From: Bacilli bacterium | Lineage (GTDB): Bacteria > Bacillota_I > Bacilli_A > RF39 > UBA660 | Length of the DNA: 6,675 nt | Assembly (NCBI GenBank): GCA_017470045.1 | Contig: JAFUFG010000142.1 | Coordinates: forward strand, 1-6,675 | Direction of reading: 5' to 3' | Part shown: positions 1-5,515 of the stretch, in pieces | Position numbering within the stretch: the first letter of the stretch is position 1 | Layout of the letters: each line of letters opens with the position of its first letter | Program-made: the position numbers and the translations under genes | The notes under the pieces: generated by a model | The model's database searches: none | What the model was told of the DNA's origin: nothing | The model's input: the letters and a program-made list of their open reading frames with translations, nothing else

Positions 1-474
1 AATAAGATTAAGAGTTTCGATGAAGTATCTGTAGTAAGATATGGAGAAGGAATGGTAGATCAATTAATTCAAGCATTCTCTTCAATTGAAAAAATAACTT
101 ACGCAGTAGTACTTGCATTAATCTTAGTAACGATCTTCTTAATCGTAAATACCATTAAATTAACAATCGATGCAAGAAAGAAAGAAATTTCTATCATGCG
201 TTTAGTAGGAGCAAGTAATATTAGTATTAAGACCCCATTCGTAATTGAAGGTATGATCTTAGGTTTACTTGGATCTATCATACCAGTAATCTTTACAACT
301 TATGGTTATATCGCTTTCTATCAACATTTTGATGGTCATCTATTCTCAGAATTAATTAAATTAATCGAACCAGAACCATTTATTTATAATGCCTCTGGAA
401 TCGTTATTATAATAGGAATACTTGTCGGTATGGTTGGTAGTGCCGGAGCCGTTAAGAGATACTTAAAAGTATAA
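1..474 (+). CDS. ftsX: Cell division protein FtsX, C-terminal part (5' end outside window)
   Basis: This is the membrane subunit of the FtsEX complex, an ABC-transporter-like machine that uses FtsE ATP hydrolysis to switch on extracellular cell wall hydrolases at division or elongation sites. The frame is open from base 1 (NKIKSFDEVSVVRYGEG, then MVDQL), so the Met at base 52 is internal and about 157 residues are visible. The end of the extracellular loop is followed by a membrane segment (AVVLALILVTIFLIVNTIKL), then the typical FtsX cytoplasmic stretch DARKKEISIMRLVGAS, then two more membrane segments (IEGMILGLLGSIIPVIF and ASGIVIIIGILVGMVGSAGAV). The protein ends shortly after, at RYLKV, as FtsX proteins do. 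Its TAA stop shares one base with the ATG of the next gene, a secreted coiled-coil peptidase and probable partner. ftsE presumably lies just upstream, outside the window (inference). Confidence 0.93.
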   Translation, partial: NKIKSFDEVSVVRYGEGMVDQLIQAFSSIEKITYAVVLALILVTIFLIVNTIKLTIDARKKEISIMRLVGASNISIKTPFVIEGMILGLLGSIIPVIFTTYGYIAFYQHFDGHLFSELIKLIEPEPFIYNASGIVIIIGILVGMVGSAGAVKRYLKV

Positions 475-1628
475 TGAGAAAACGATTAATTAGTATATTA
501 ACAATTGTATTAGTATCAGTATTAATACTACCAATCGATACGAAAGCAATTACGTTAAGAGAATACGAAGATAAAGTAAATCAATATACCAAAGAGTTGA
601 ATGATAAAAATAATGATATTGCAATTAGTAAAAAGAAATTAGAAGAAATTCAAAAGAAAATAACGGAATATGAAGGACAAATTCAAGCTGCACAACAAGA
701 AACAGAACGACTAGAAGCAGAAATCCAAAAGAATAATGAAGAAATTAAAGCGAAAAATGCAGAAAGTAAGAAAATCATTGAATATTATCAAGTAAGCAAC
801 GGAGAAAACGCTTATCTAGAATATGCTTTTGGAGCAACTTCTATTACCGATATGATCTATCGTATGTCTATTGTAGAACAATTAACAGAATACAATGATA
901 GAGTAATGAAAGAGTTACAAGCATTAATCGATGCGAACAAACAAAAGCAAGCAGAACTTGCAAAGAAACAAGAAGAATTAAGAGAATTAAATAAAAAACT
1001 TGCAGAAGAAGCTGCTAAAGTAAAAGGAAATATCTCTAGTATGGAAGGTATGGTACCAAATATTAAAGGTCAATTATCATACTACCAACAAAGAGTAAAA
1101 TATTATAAGAGTATCGGTTGTGAATCCGATGACCAAATTGGTATCGATTGTGATAGACCAGTGCCTGCTAGAGGAGGCGGATCTATTGCTGGAGCAAACG
1201 GCTTTGTATTCCCAGTAGATGCATCTTACAGAATTACAACAGGTTATTATTGGGATCAAGGTGGACATAAAGGAATCGATATTGGAAAATATTGTGGAGC
1301 TCCAATTAAAGCAGTAGCTGCTGGTAGAGTATACTATGTAGGTAATGGAAAAGACTTATATGGAGCAAAAATGGTTATGATTGTCCACAACGTTGGAGGT
1401 AGACTAGTTTATTCTCAATACGCCCATTTAAATGGATATGCCGTAAGAGAAGGACAAGATGTCTACGCTGGACAAACAGTTGGATATATGGGTAACTCAG
1501 GTTATTCATTTGGATGTCACTTACACTTAGAAATGTCTGAAGATTTAGGTTGGGATTATCCAGATCCAGGTAACTACTATAGATACATTCGTAAGATTGT
1601 TAATCCATATAAATATATACCAGGATAA
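474..1628 (+). CDS. Secreted coiled-coil M23 (LytM) metallopeptidase, EnvC/PcsB-like partner of FtsEX
   Basis: A probable peptidoglycan endopeptidase controlled by FtsEX outside the membrane. Residues 1-25 form a Sec signal peptide (MRKR, hydrophobic core, cleavage likely after DTKA) with no lipobox. Residues 28-105 and 140-210 are long charged coiled-coil segments. They flank a loop (NGENAYLEYAFGATSITDMI, 109-128) that resembles the PcsB/CwlO-type coiled-coil domain. Residues 243-380 are the LytM domain, with H265-KGI-D269, H318 in YAHLN and H349-L-H351. The metal ligands (H265, D269, H351) and catalytic histidines all look present, unlike the degenerate E. coli EnvC. Four Cys (216, 226, 274, 348) could form disulfides. 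The start overlaps the ftsX stop (TAATG) and lacks a clear ribosome site, so translation is probably coupled to ftsX. A terminator follows six bases after the stop. Substrate bond and exact name are not determined. Confidence 0.9.
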   Translation: MRKRLISILTIVLVSVLILPIDTKAITLREYEDKVNQYTKELNDKNNDIAISKKKLEEIQKKITEYEGQIQAAQQETERLEAEIQKNNEEIKAKNAESKKIIEYYQVSNGENAYLEYAFGATSITDMIYRMSIVEQLTEYNDRVMKELQALIDANKQKQAELAKKQEELRELNKKLAEEAAKVKGNISSMEGMVPNIKGQLSYYQQRVKYYKSIGCESDDQIGIDCDRPVPARGGGSIAGANGFVFPVDASYRITTGYYWDQGGHKGIDIGKYCGAPIKAVAAGRVYYVGNGKDLYGAKMVMIVHNVGGRLVYSQYAHLNGYAVREGQDVYAGQTVGYMGNSGYSFGCHLHLEMSEDLGWDYPDPGNYYRYIRKIVNPYKYIPG

Positions 1629-1633
1629 AAAAT

Positions 1634-1658
1634 AAAGAGAGGTTAACCTCTCTTTTTT
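1634..1658. terminator. Bidirectional rho-independent terminator between convergent genes
   Basis: A perfect 22-base palindrome (1634-1655: AAAGAGAGG, loop TTAA, CCTCTCTTT) is followed by a T run to 1658 on the plus strand. On the minus strand it is followed by a second run of six Ts, the complement of 1627-1632. It lies just after the stop of the M23 peptidase gene and 18 bases past the tsaC stop, so it can end transcription from both sides. Confidence 0.9.
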
Positions 1659-1673
1659 GTATTTAAAAATCAA

Positions 1674-2264
1674 TTATAGTACTTTAAATTCTTCTTGAAT
1701 ATTTTCTGTTAAATCTCCATTACGTACTATTTCTACCATGTGATCTTTTTCACGAACAATAGTAGAAGCACCACGATAGATTGTTCCACCATCATAGATA
1801 AAGTCTACATTCTTACGAATAGAGTCTTCTAATAATTCAATACGAGTAATTGTCTCACTAGAAGAAATATTCGCACTTGTAGCAACAATAGGATGACCAA
1901 GCATAGCAATTGCTTCCTGTAAATCTTTATCATCTGGAATACGAATTCCAACATCTTCCAATCCAGAAGTAACAATCTCTGGAATAGAATCCGCTTTTTT
2001 TACTAATACCGTTAGTGGTCCAGGAGCAAACGTATCATACAATTTCTTTTCTAAACGAGATAAACTTTTCGTATACTCCTTAAGCATCTCCATATCAGAA
2101 ACTAAAATAACCATTGGTTTTTTATAACTGCGTTTCTTTAATTGATATACTTTATCTACTGCTTCTTCATTTAAAGCATCACAGACAATTCCATATACAG
2201 TATCGGTAGGAATAACTGCAATACCACCTTTTTTTAATACTTTGACTAATTCTTCTTTGTTCAT
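1674..2264 (-). CDS. tsaC: L-threonylcarbamoyladenylate synthase (Sua5/YciO/YrdC/YwlC family)
   Basis: This cytoplasmic enzyme makes threonylcarbamoyl-AMP from threonine, bicarbonate and ATP, the first step of the t6A37 modification of ANN-decoding tRNAs. The 196-residue protein is a single YrdC domain: PTDTVYG (19-25), K43/R45 of the KxR motif, APGPLTVLVK (80-89), VGIRIPD (105-111), ATSANIS (128-134) and STIV (167-170). It lacks the extra C-terminal domain of long Sua5 proteins. The frame could be opened five codons earlier at a TTG (2279). The ATG at 2264 is preferred because GGAAGTGATC, close to the extended Shine-Dalgarno, ends three bases before it, and the predicted transcript starts at about 2277, inside that TTG. 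It has its own promoter and faces the ftsX unit tail to tail. Confidence 0.93.
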   Translation of the reverse strand: MNKEELVKVLKKGGIAVIPTDTVYGIVCDALNEEAVDKVYQLKKRSYKKPMVILVSDMEMLKEYTKSLSRLEKKLYDTFAPGPLTVLVKKADSIPEIVTSGLEDVGIRIPDDKDLQEAIAMLGHPIVATSANISSSETITRIELLEDSIRKNVDFIYDGGTIYRGASTIVREKDHMVEIVRNGDLTENIQEEFKVL

Positions 2265-2284
2265 ATTGATCACTTCCAAGAAAT

Positions 2285-2313
2285 ATTATACCAAACAAAA
2301 AGAGAAATGAAAA
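2285..2313 (-). promoter_or_regulatory. tsaC promoter (extended -10), fused to upstream terminator
   Basis: Read on the minus strand, TGGTATAAT (2293-2285) is an extended -10 with a consensus hexamer. A weak -35, TTTTCA (2313-2308), sits 17 bases upstream, within the loop of the preceding gene's terminator hairpin. The transcript would start near 2277 and give a leader of about 13 nt that consists mostly of the ribosome site GGAAGTGATC. Confidence 0.65.
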
Positions 2314-2320
2314 ATTTCTC
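2293..2320 (-). terminator. Rho-independent terminator of the 147-residue protein gene
   Basis: On the minus strand the stem GAGAAAT (2320-2314) pairs with ATTTCTC (2308-2302) around a five-base loop, followed by TTTTTGTTT (2301-2293). The last G of the gene's TAG stop is the first base of the stem. Confidence 0.75.
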
Positions 2321-2763
2321 TATTTATATTGCATTTCTAAAGTATTCTTATCTTCCTTAGTATTAGAACTTTCTTCAAACATAGCATCTAATGCAGATTG
2401 CTCTAATTTTGGTGTAACCATATCGGCTTCATAACTTTCTGCATCACATCTCATTTGCTTTTGTAAGATACCTAAATCGGTAATAGTATCAGCATCATAA
2501 AAATCATCTGGTCCATAACCATGTTTACGGCATACCTCTGCTTTCTTTCTATTATAGATTGCATTATACTCTTCAAATGGTTCACGTTCCTTTAAGATAC
2601 GATTACGGTAATCTTCTAACACATCCATTAATTCTGCTTTTGATAAATCACCAGTATCTTCACTTTTATGAATCTTTTTGGTTAAACGATCTGCACGATC
2701 ATACTCTGCATAATTATCTTTAATAAATTGTTGTTGCTCTTTGGTAAAAATATTTAATTCCAT
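2320..2763 (-). CDS. Hypothetical soluble protein, 147 residues, not recognised
   Basis: I do not recognise a family. The protein is hydrophilic and highly charged, with no signal peptide or membrane segment, so it is probably cytoplasmic. The N-terminal two thirds look helical (KEQQQFIKDNYAEYDRADRL, and about 42-76 rich in E/K/R). A more distinctive patch, HGYGPDDFYDADTITDLG, lies at 81-98. Two Cys (78, 106) are present and Trp is absent. The last 25 residues are acidic and low in complexity, probably disordered. The ATG at 2763 has a strong AGGAGGT (2775-2769) at good spacing. The gene has its own near-consensus promoter, which contains a small inverted repeat, and a terminator starting in its stop codon, so it appears monocistronic. 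It is transcribed away from the ATP-grasp gene. A real gene is well supported; its role is unknown. Confidence 0.85.
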   Translation of the reverse strand: MELNIFTKEQQQFIKDNYAEYDRADRLTKKIHKSEDTGDLSKAELMDVLEDYRNRILKEREPFEEYNAIYNRKKAEVCRKHGYGPDDFYDADTITDLGILQKQMRCDAESYEADMVTPKLEQSALDAMFEESSNTKEDKNTLEMQYK

Positions 2764-2786
2764 AATTTACCTCCTATTCTAACTTA

Positions 2787-2815
2787 ATCATAATAATTCC
2801 AAAATGGAAAGTCAA
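2787..2815 (-). promoter_or_regulatory. Sigma-A-type promoter of the 147-residue protein gene
   Basis: On the minus strand, TTGACT (2815-2810) and TATGAT (2792-2787) are separated by exactly 17 bases. Each hexamer is one base off consensus. The predicted start near 2780 leaves a leader of about 16 nt carrying AGGAGGT. This is the best-matching -35/-10 pair in the window. Confidence 0.8.
2797..2809. repeat. Small inverted repeat in the promoter spacer (possible operator)
   Basis: TTCCA-AAA-TGGAA is a 13-base inverted repeat with five-base arms. It lies wholly between the -35 and -10 of the minus-strand promoter, where a bound protein could block RNA polymerase. It is short and the region is AT-rich, so chance is possible. 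Confidence 0.35.
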
Positions 2816-2837
2816 TTAAGAAACAGAAAGTAGACAC

Positions 2838-2866
2838 TTTTCATTGTCCAATAATTATAGTATAAT
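2838..2866 (+). promoter_or_regulatory. Promoter of the ATP-grasp gene
   Basis: A consensus -10 TATAAT (2861-2866) has a weak TTTTCA (2838-2843) 17 bases upstream, with no TG extension. The predicted start near 2873 gives a leader of about 20 nt. The ribosome site is AAGGACTGAT, ending three bases before the ATG. The promoter diverges from that of the 147-residue protein, with 22 bases between the two -35 boxes. Confidence 0.65.
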
Positions 2867-2892
2867 ACGAGAAGAAAAAAAGGACTGATACA

Positions 2893-3819
2893 ATGAGCAC
2901 AAATACAAAATTCAATCGAATTATAAAACAAATCTGTGAAGAAAAAGGAATCAACTATACATTATTATCAAGAGACTGGATAACGATGTTGGAATATCAA
3001 GGAAAGACTAGATTTATTTCTGGGTTTCAATTTGATTTAAATGATCATGCATTAGGTAGTATTATGGATGATAAGTATGCTTTATATGACGTATTAAGAG
3101 CAAAAGATATACCAGTAGCAGAACACCACATTCTATTTAAAGATACGAATACCAATGACTATGCAGAAGGCCATAACAAAAAAGATTTAGTAAGAGACTT
3201 CTTTCAAAAACACAAAGAAATTGTTTTAAAATCCAATACAGGTTCTTGTGGAACTGGTGTTTTTAAAATTACGAACAAAGAGGATTTAGAAGAAGTATTA
3301 GACAATCTTTTACAAAAGAATCATTCGATTAGTTATTGCCCATTTTATCCTATAAAAAGTGAATACCGAATGATTGTATTAGATGGAGAAATTCAATTAA
3401 TGTATAAAAAGATAAAGCCAGTCGTAATTGGAAATGGGCAAGATACAATAAAAGACTTACTATTAGCTTTTAATCAACCATACTTTAAAGATAAATTAGA
3501 AGAGGATAAATATAACGAAGTTCTTCCAAAAGGAGAAGTCTTTGAATATGATTGGAGATTTAATCTATCAAGAGGAGCAGCAATTTCTACTCAAATAGAA
3601 GATTATAAAAGACAAAAGTTAGTTGGAATAAAAAATGAATTGTGTAAAATATTCCGTATTGGGTTTGCTAGTATAGATGTAATAGAAACCGAAGAGGATT
3701 TCTTAGTACTAGAATTAAATAGTGGCGTAATGACAGAAAATATAATGGAATTAATCGATAACGGAGAAGAATTCGTAAAATATATTTATTCCAATGCGAT
3801 AGATAAAATGTTTCAATAA
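2893..3819 (+). CDS. ATP-grasp family ligase (RimK / glutathione synthase / cyanophycin synthetase-like), substrate unknown
   Basis: A cytoplasmic enzyme expected to join a carboxylate, activated as an acylphosphate by ATP, to an amine or similar group. Landmarks in its 308 residues: DDKYALYDVLRAKDIPV (59-75), the lid-like start of an ATP-grasp fold with K61; IVLKSNTGSCGTGVF (110-124), with the ATP-binding K113 and glycine-rich loop; SEYRMIVLDGEI (156-167); VVIGNGQDTIKDLL (177-190) and NLSRGA (224-229), both like cyanophycin synthetase and GshAB segments; and ASIDVIETEEDFLVLELNSGVM (259-280), with probable Mg ligands D262, E274 and N276. The first 55 residues form a small N-terminal domain I cannot name. 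The gene stands alone with its own promoter and terminator, and neighbours do not reveal the product. Family assignment is firm; peptide, osmolyte or protein-tail modification are all possible roles. Confidence 0.88.
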   Translation: MSTNTKFNRIIKQICEEKGINYTLLSRDWITMLEYQGKTRFISGFQFDLNDHALGSIMDDKYALYDVLRAKDIPVAEHHILFKDTNTNDYAEGHNKKDLVRDFFQKHKEIVLKSNTGSCGTGVFKITNKEDLEEVLDNLLQKNHSISYCPFYPIKSEYRMIVLDGEIQLMYKKIKPVVIGNGQDTIKDLLLAFNQPYFKDKLEEDKYNEVLPKGEVFEYDWRFNLSRGAAISTQIEDYKRQKLVGIKNELCKIFRIGFASIDVIETEEDFLVLELNSGVMTENIMELIDNGEEFVKYIYSNAIDKMFQ

Positions 3820-3850
3820 AAATATCCACAGAAATTGTGGATATTTTTTT
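3819..3850 (+). terminator. Rho-independent terminator of the ATP-grasp gene
   Basis: The 12-bp stem 3819-3830 (ends ATCCACA) pairs with 3836-3847 (starts TGTGGAT) around the loop GAAAT. T continues to 3850. The stem begins in the last base of the TAA stop. Confidence 0.9.
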
Positions 3851-3897
3851 ACTTTACAGTGGAAAAGAAAAAAAGAAATGGAAGAATGAAGAAAAGT

Positions 3898-3906
3898 TGA
3901 TATACT
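3898..3906 (+). promoter_or_regulatory. Probable extended -10 promoter of the zinc-ribbon gene
   Basis: TGATATACT is an extended -10 (TGn plus TATACT). No convincing -35 lies 16-18 bases upstream, where the sequence is purine-rich. The predicted start near 3913 gives a leader of about 17 nt containing AGAGGTGAT. Confidence 0.5.
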
Positions 3907-3929
3907 ATAAGAGAATAGAGGTGATAGAT

Positions 3930-4559
3930 ATGGATTGCCCTGCTTGTGGAACGAAGAATAACGAAACTGCAAAAACTTGTACTAGCTGTGGAACAACTCT
4001 TGTAGAAGATACAGTACCAGTACAAACACCAAATCCGCAACCAGAAGTTATGACCAATGATTTTAATGAACAGTTTATTTATAATAATCAAGCAAATTTT
4101 AATAGTGCTCCATTAGAACAAACACATCAAGTAAATCAACCAGTTGAAAATCAAAATCCAACTCCTTATGTAAATCCAAATAGCTATAATCCATATAAAA
4201 CACCACCAAAAAAGAAATCCTTAGCATCCGTAATAGTATTCGCATCTATCTTAGTATCTGCAATATCCTTAGGATTTTTATCATTATTATTCTTTATGGA
4301 GGAAGAAGAATATATCAATATATATGCTTGTTCTGTTTATTATGAGAATATGCCTCCAAAAGAAATGTCCTTTAATATTACATTCGAACTAACAAAAGAT
4401 TCAAAATTCTCATTCAAATTAGACGATAATAATTATATGGAAGGAGATTACGAAGTCTTAGACTCTAGAACAGATGGAGAAAATTCAGCATATACAATGA
4501 ATTTAAATGCGACAATTCGTGTAATTGCCGGAGAAAAACAAATAGAACAATTTAGTTAA
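3930..4559 (+). CDS. Zinc-ribbon, single-pass membrane protein; reading frame probably cut short by an in-frame TAA
   Basis: Function is not known; the layout suggests a membrane-tethered sensor or envelope protein. An N-terminal zinc ribbon (C3-PA-C6, C17-TS-C20) is followed by a linker rich in Asn, Gln and Pro (about 30-95), a KKK stop and one membrane helix (about 98-123). An extracellular, probably beta-rich domain follows (124-209, with a dG-Y-like FKLDDNNYMEGDYEVLDS). The ATG at 3930 is chosen because AGAGGTGAT precedes it and MDCPACG begins the ribbon. An in-frame GTG at 3837 lies inside the previous terminator and is rejected. After the TAA at 4557-4559 the same frame stays open for 28 codons, to a TAG in the terminator, so 238 codons may be the ancestral length. 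Whether the truncated form works is unknown. Confidence 0.8.
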   Translation: MDCPACGTKNNETAKTCTSCGTTLVEDTVPVQTPNPQPEVMTNDFNEQFIYNNQANFNSAPLEQTHQVNQPVENQNPTPYVNPNSYNPYKTPPKKKSLASVIVFASILVSAISLGFLSLLFFMEEEEYINIYACSVYYENMPPKEMSFNITFELTKDSKFSFKLDDNNYMEGDYEVLDSRTDGENSAYTMNLNATIRVIAGEKQIEQFS

Positions 4560-4646
4560 GAGTATACCTTTACTTTTATAGGAGAAGATGCTTATTTAAA
4601 AAGTAGCAATAGTGATAATATATATATCTGTAATAGAACGGAGTAG
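4560..4646 (+). pseudogene. In-frame continuation of the zinc-ribbon gene beyond its TAA (28 codons)
   Basis: Directly after the TAA, the same frame reads EYTFTFIGEDAYLKSSN, then SDNIYICNRTE and TAG (4644-4646). The segment alternates polar and hydrophobic residues like the beta-type domain before it. It ends with a Cys that could pair with C134 of the upstream part. The TAG lies in the terminator stem, and a stop abutting or near the terminator hairpin is the arrangement of the other genes here. No start or ribosome site marks it as a separate gene. The likely explanations are a nonsense mutation, stop-codon readthrough or a base error in the assembly. Confidence 0.6.
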
Positions 4647-4661
4647 AAATACTCCTTTTTT
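4640..4661 (+). terminator. Rho-independent terminator after the zinc-ribbon gene
   Basis: The stem GGAGTA (4640-4645) pairs with TACTCC (4650-4655) around a GAAA tetraloop, then six Ts (4656-4661). It starts inside the extended reading frame, with the TAG at 4644-4646, about 80 bases after the TAA. Confidence 0.88.
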
Positions 4662-4672
4662 CTTGTTATAAT
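4644..4672 (+). promoter_or_regulatory. exoA promoter (extended -10), fused to upstream terminator
   Basis: TGTTATAAT (4664-4672) is an extended, consensus -10. The hexamer 17 bases upstream, TAGAAA (4644-4649), matches the -35 at four of six positions and sits in the terminator's stem and loop. The predicted start near 4679 would leave a leader of about 13 nt that begins at the GGAGG ribosome site. Confidence 0.6.
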
Positions 4673-4691
4673 TTTGAATGGAGGTTATATT

Positions 4692-5444
4692 ATGAAAATC
4701 GTATCATGGAATGTAGCAGGCTTAAGAGCTTGTTTAAATAAAGGATTAGATCGTTTTTTTGAGAGTGAAGGAGCAGATGTTTATTGTTTTCAAGAATCTA
4801 AAGTAACAGAAGAACAAAATCCATTTCATCCTGCTTTATATAAGGAATATTTATATCCAGCACAAAAGAAAGGGTACTCTGGTACATTAGTTTATTCCAA
4901 AGTAGAACCATTAAATGTCACTTATGGAATTGAAGACGAAGAATATGACAATGAAGGTAGAACAATCACTTTAGAATTCGAAAACTTTTACTTAGTAAAT
5001 AGTTATGTACCAAATGTAAAGAGAGACTTATCTAGATTAGACTCTCGTATGAGATTTGAAGAATTAATCAAAGAATATCTACAAGGTTTAACAAAAAAGA
5101 AAAACGTCGTATATTGTGGAGATTTAAATGTCGCTCACGAAGAAATTGATATTAAAAATGCCAAAGGAAACCGTGGAAACGCTGGATTTACAGATGAAGA
5201 ACGTGCCAAAATGACAGAATTATTAAATGCTGGTTTTATTGATACTTTCCGTCATTTTAATCCAGACACTCAAAAATTCTCTTGGTGGAGTTATATGGCA
5301 AATGCTAGAAGTAAAGACATTGGTTGGAGAATTGATTATTTCTTAGTAAACAAAGACTTTATCGATAAGGTAAAAGATACAAAAATATATACCGAAGTAA
5401 TGGGATCAGACCATTGTCCAATAGGTATTGAAATAGAAGATTAG
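4692..5444 (+). CDS. exoA: Exodeoxyribonuclease III / class II AP endonuclease (ExoA/Xth family)
   Basis: A base-excision repair enzyme that cleaves DNA 5' to abasic sites and trims damaged 3' ends, in the cytoplasm on chromosomal DNA, using Mg. The 250-residue length is normal for the bacterial ExoA type. The EEP-fold motifs are in order: SWNVAGLR (5-12, N7), CFQESK (32-37, metal ligand E35), NSYVPN (103-108, Y105), CGDLNVAH (142-149, D144 and N146), WRIDYFLV (212-219, D215) and SDHCPI (239-244, D240-H241 catalytic pair). All key residues appear intact. The ATG at 4692 follows GGAGG (4680-4684) at seven bases. An in-frame TTG at 4674 would put that ribosome site inside the coding region and precede the predicted transcript start, so it is rejected. 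The gene looks monocistronic. Confidence 0.96.
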   Translation: MKIVSWNVAGLRACLNKGLDRFFESEGADVYCFQESKVTEEQNPFHPALYKEYLYPAQKKGYSGTLVYSKVEPLNVTYGIEDEEYDNEGRTITLEFENFYLVNSYVPNVKRDLSRLDSRMRFEELIKEYLQGLTKKKNVVYCGDLNVAHEEIDIKNAKGNRGNAGFTDEERAKMTELLNAGFIDTFRHFNPDTQKFSWWSYMANARSKDIGWRIDYFLVNKDFIDKVKDTKIYTEVMGSDHCPIGIEIED

Positions 5445-5480
5445 AAAAGGAATTTGCATTTTCACAAATTCCTTTTAATT
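5445..5480 (+). terminator. Rho-independent terminator of exoA
   Basis: A 12-bp stem (5445-5456, AAAAGGAATTTG, with 5465-5476) closes an eight-base loop CATTTTCA, followed by AATT. It starts immediately after the TAG stop. The T tail is largely part of the stem, so its strength is less certain than that of the other terminators. Confidence 0.75.
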
Positions 5481-5490
5481 ATGGTATAAT
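5461..5490 (+). promoter_or_regulatory. Promoter of the BspA-like surface protein gene, fused to exoA terminator
   Basis: TGGTATAAT (5482-5490) is an extended consensus -10. TTCACA (5461-5466, one base off the -35 consensus) lies 18 bases upstream, spanning the loop and 3' arm of the exoA terminator. The predicted start near 5498 leaves about 18 nt of leader with AGGAGG (5502-5507) eight bases before the ATG. Confidence 0.65.
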
Positions 5491-5515
5491 TATACTAGTA
5501 TAGGAGGATAGCGAG

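Noticed and set aside
2265..2279. Upstream TTG start for tsaC adding five residues.
   Set aside because: It would place the ribosome site GGAAGTGATC inside the coding region and overlap the predicted transcript start. The ATG at 2264 gives the normal family N-terminus.
2764..2892. A small RNA or riboswitch in the divergent intergenic region.
   Set aside because: The leaders predicted from both promoters are only about 16-20 nt, and I see no extended paired structure. The space is accounted for by two promoters.
3837..3929. In-frame GTG start extending the zinc-ribbon protein by 31 residues.
   Set aside because: The GTG is in the 3' arm of the ATP-grasp terminator and has no ribosome site. 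The encoded stretch is Lys-rich and unlike a leader, and the promoter at 3898 lies downstream of it.
4560..4646. TAA reassigned as a sense codon, to explain the extended zinc-ribbon frame.
   Set aside because: TAA ends ftsX, the M23 peptidase, tsaC and the ATP-grasp gene at sensible places next to terminators or the next start, so it is a normal stop here.
4674..4691. TTG start adding MNGGYI to the AP endonuclease.
   Set aside because: The residues NGG are simply the translated ribosome site. The family starts at MKIVSWN.
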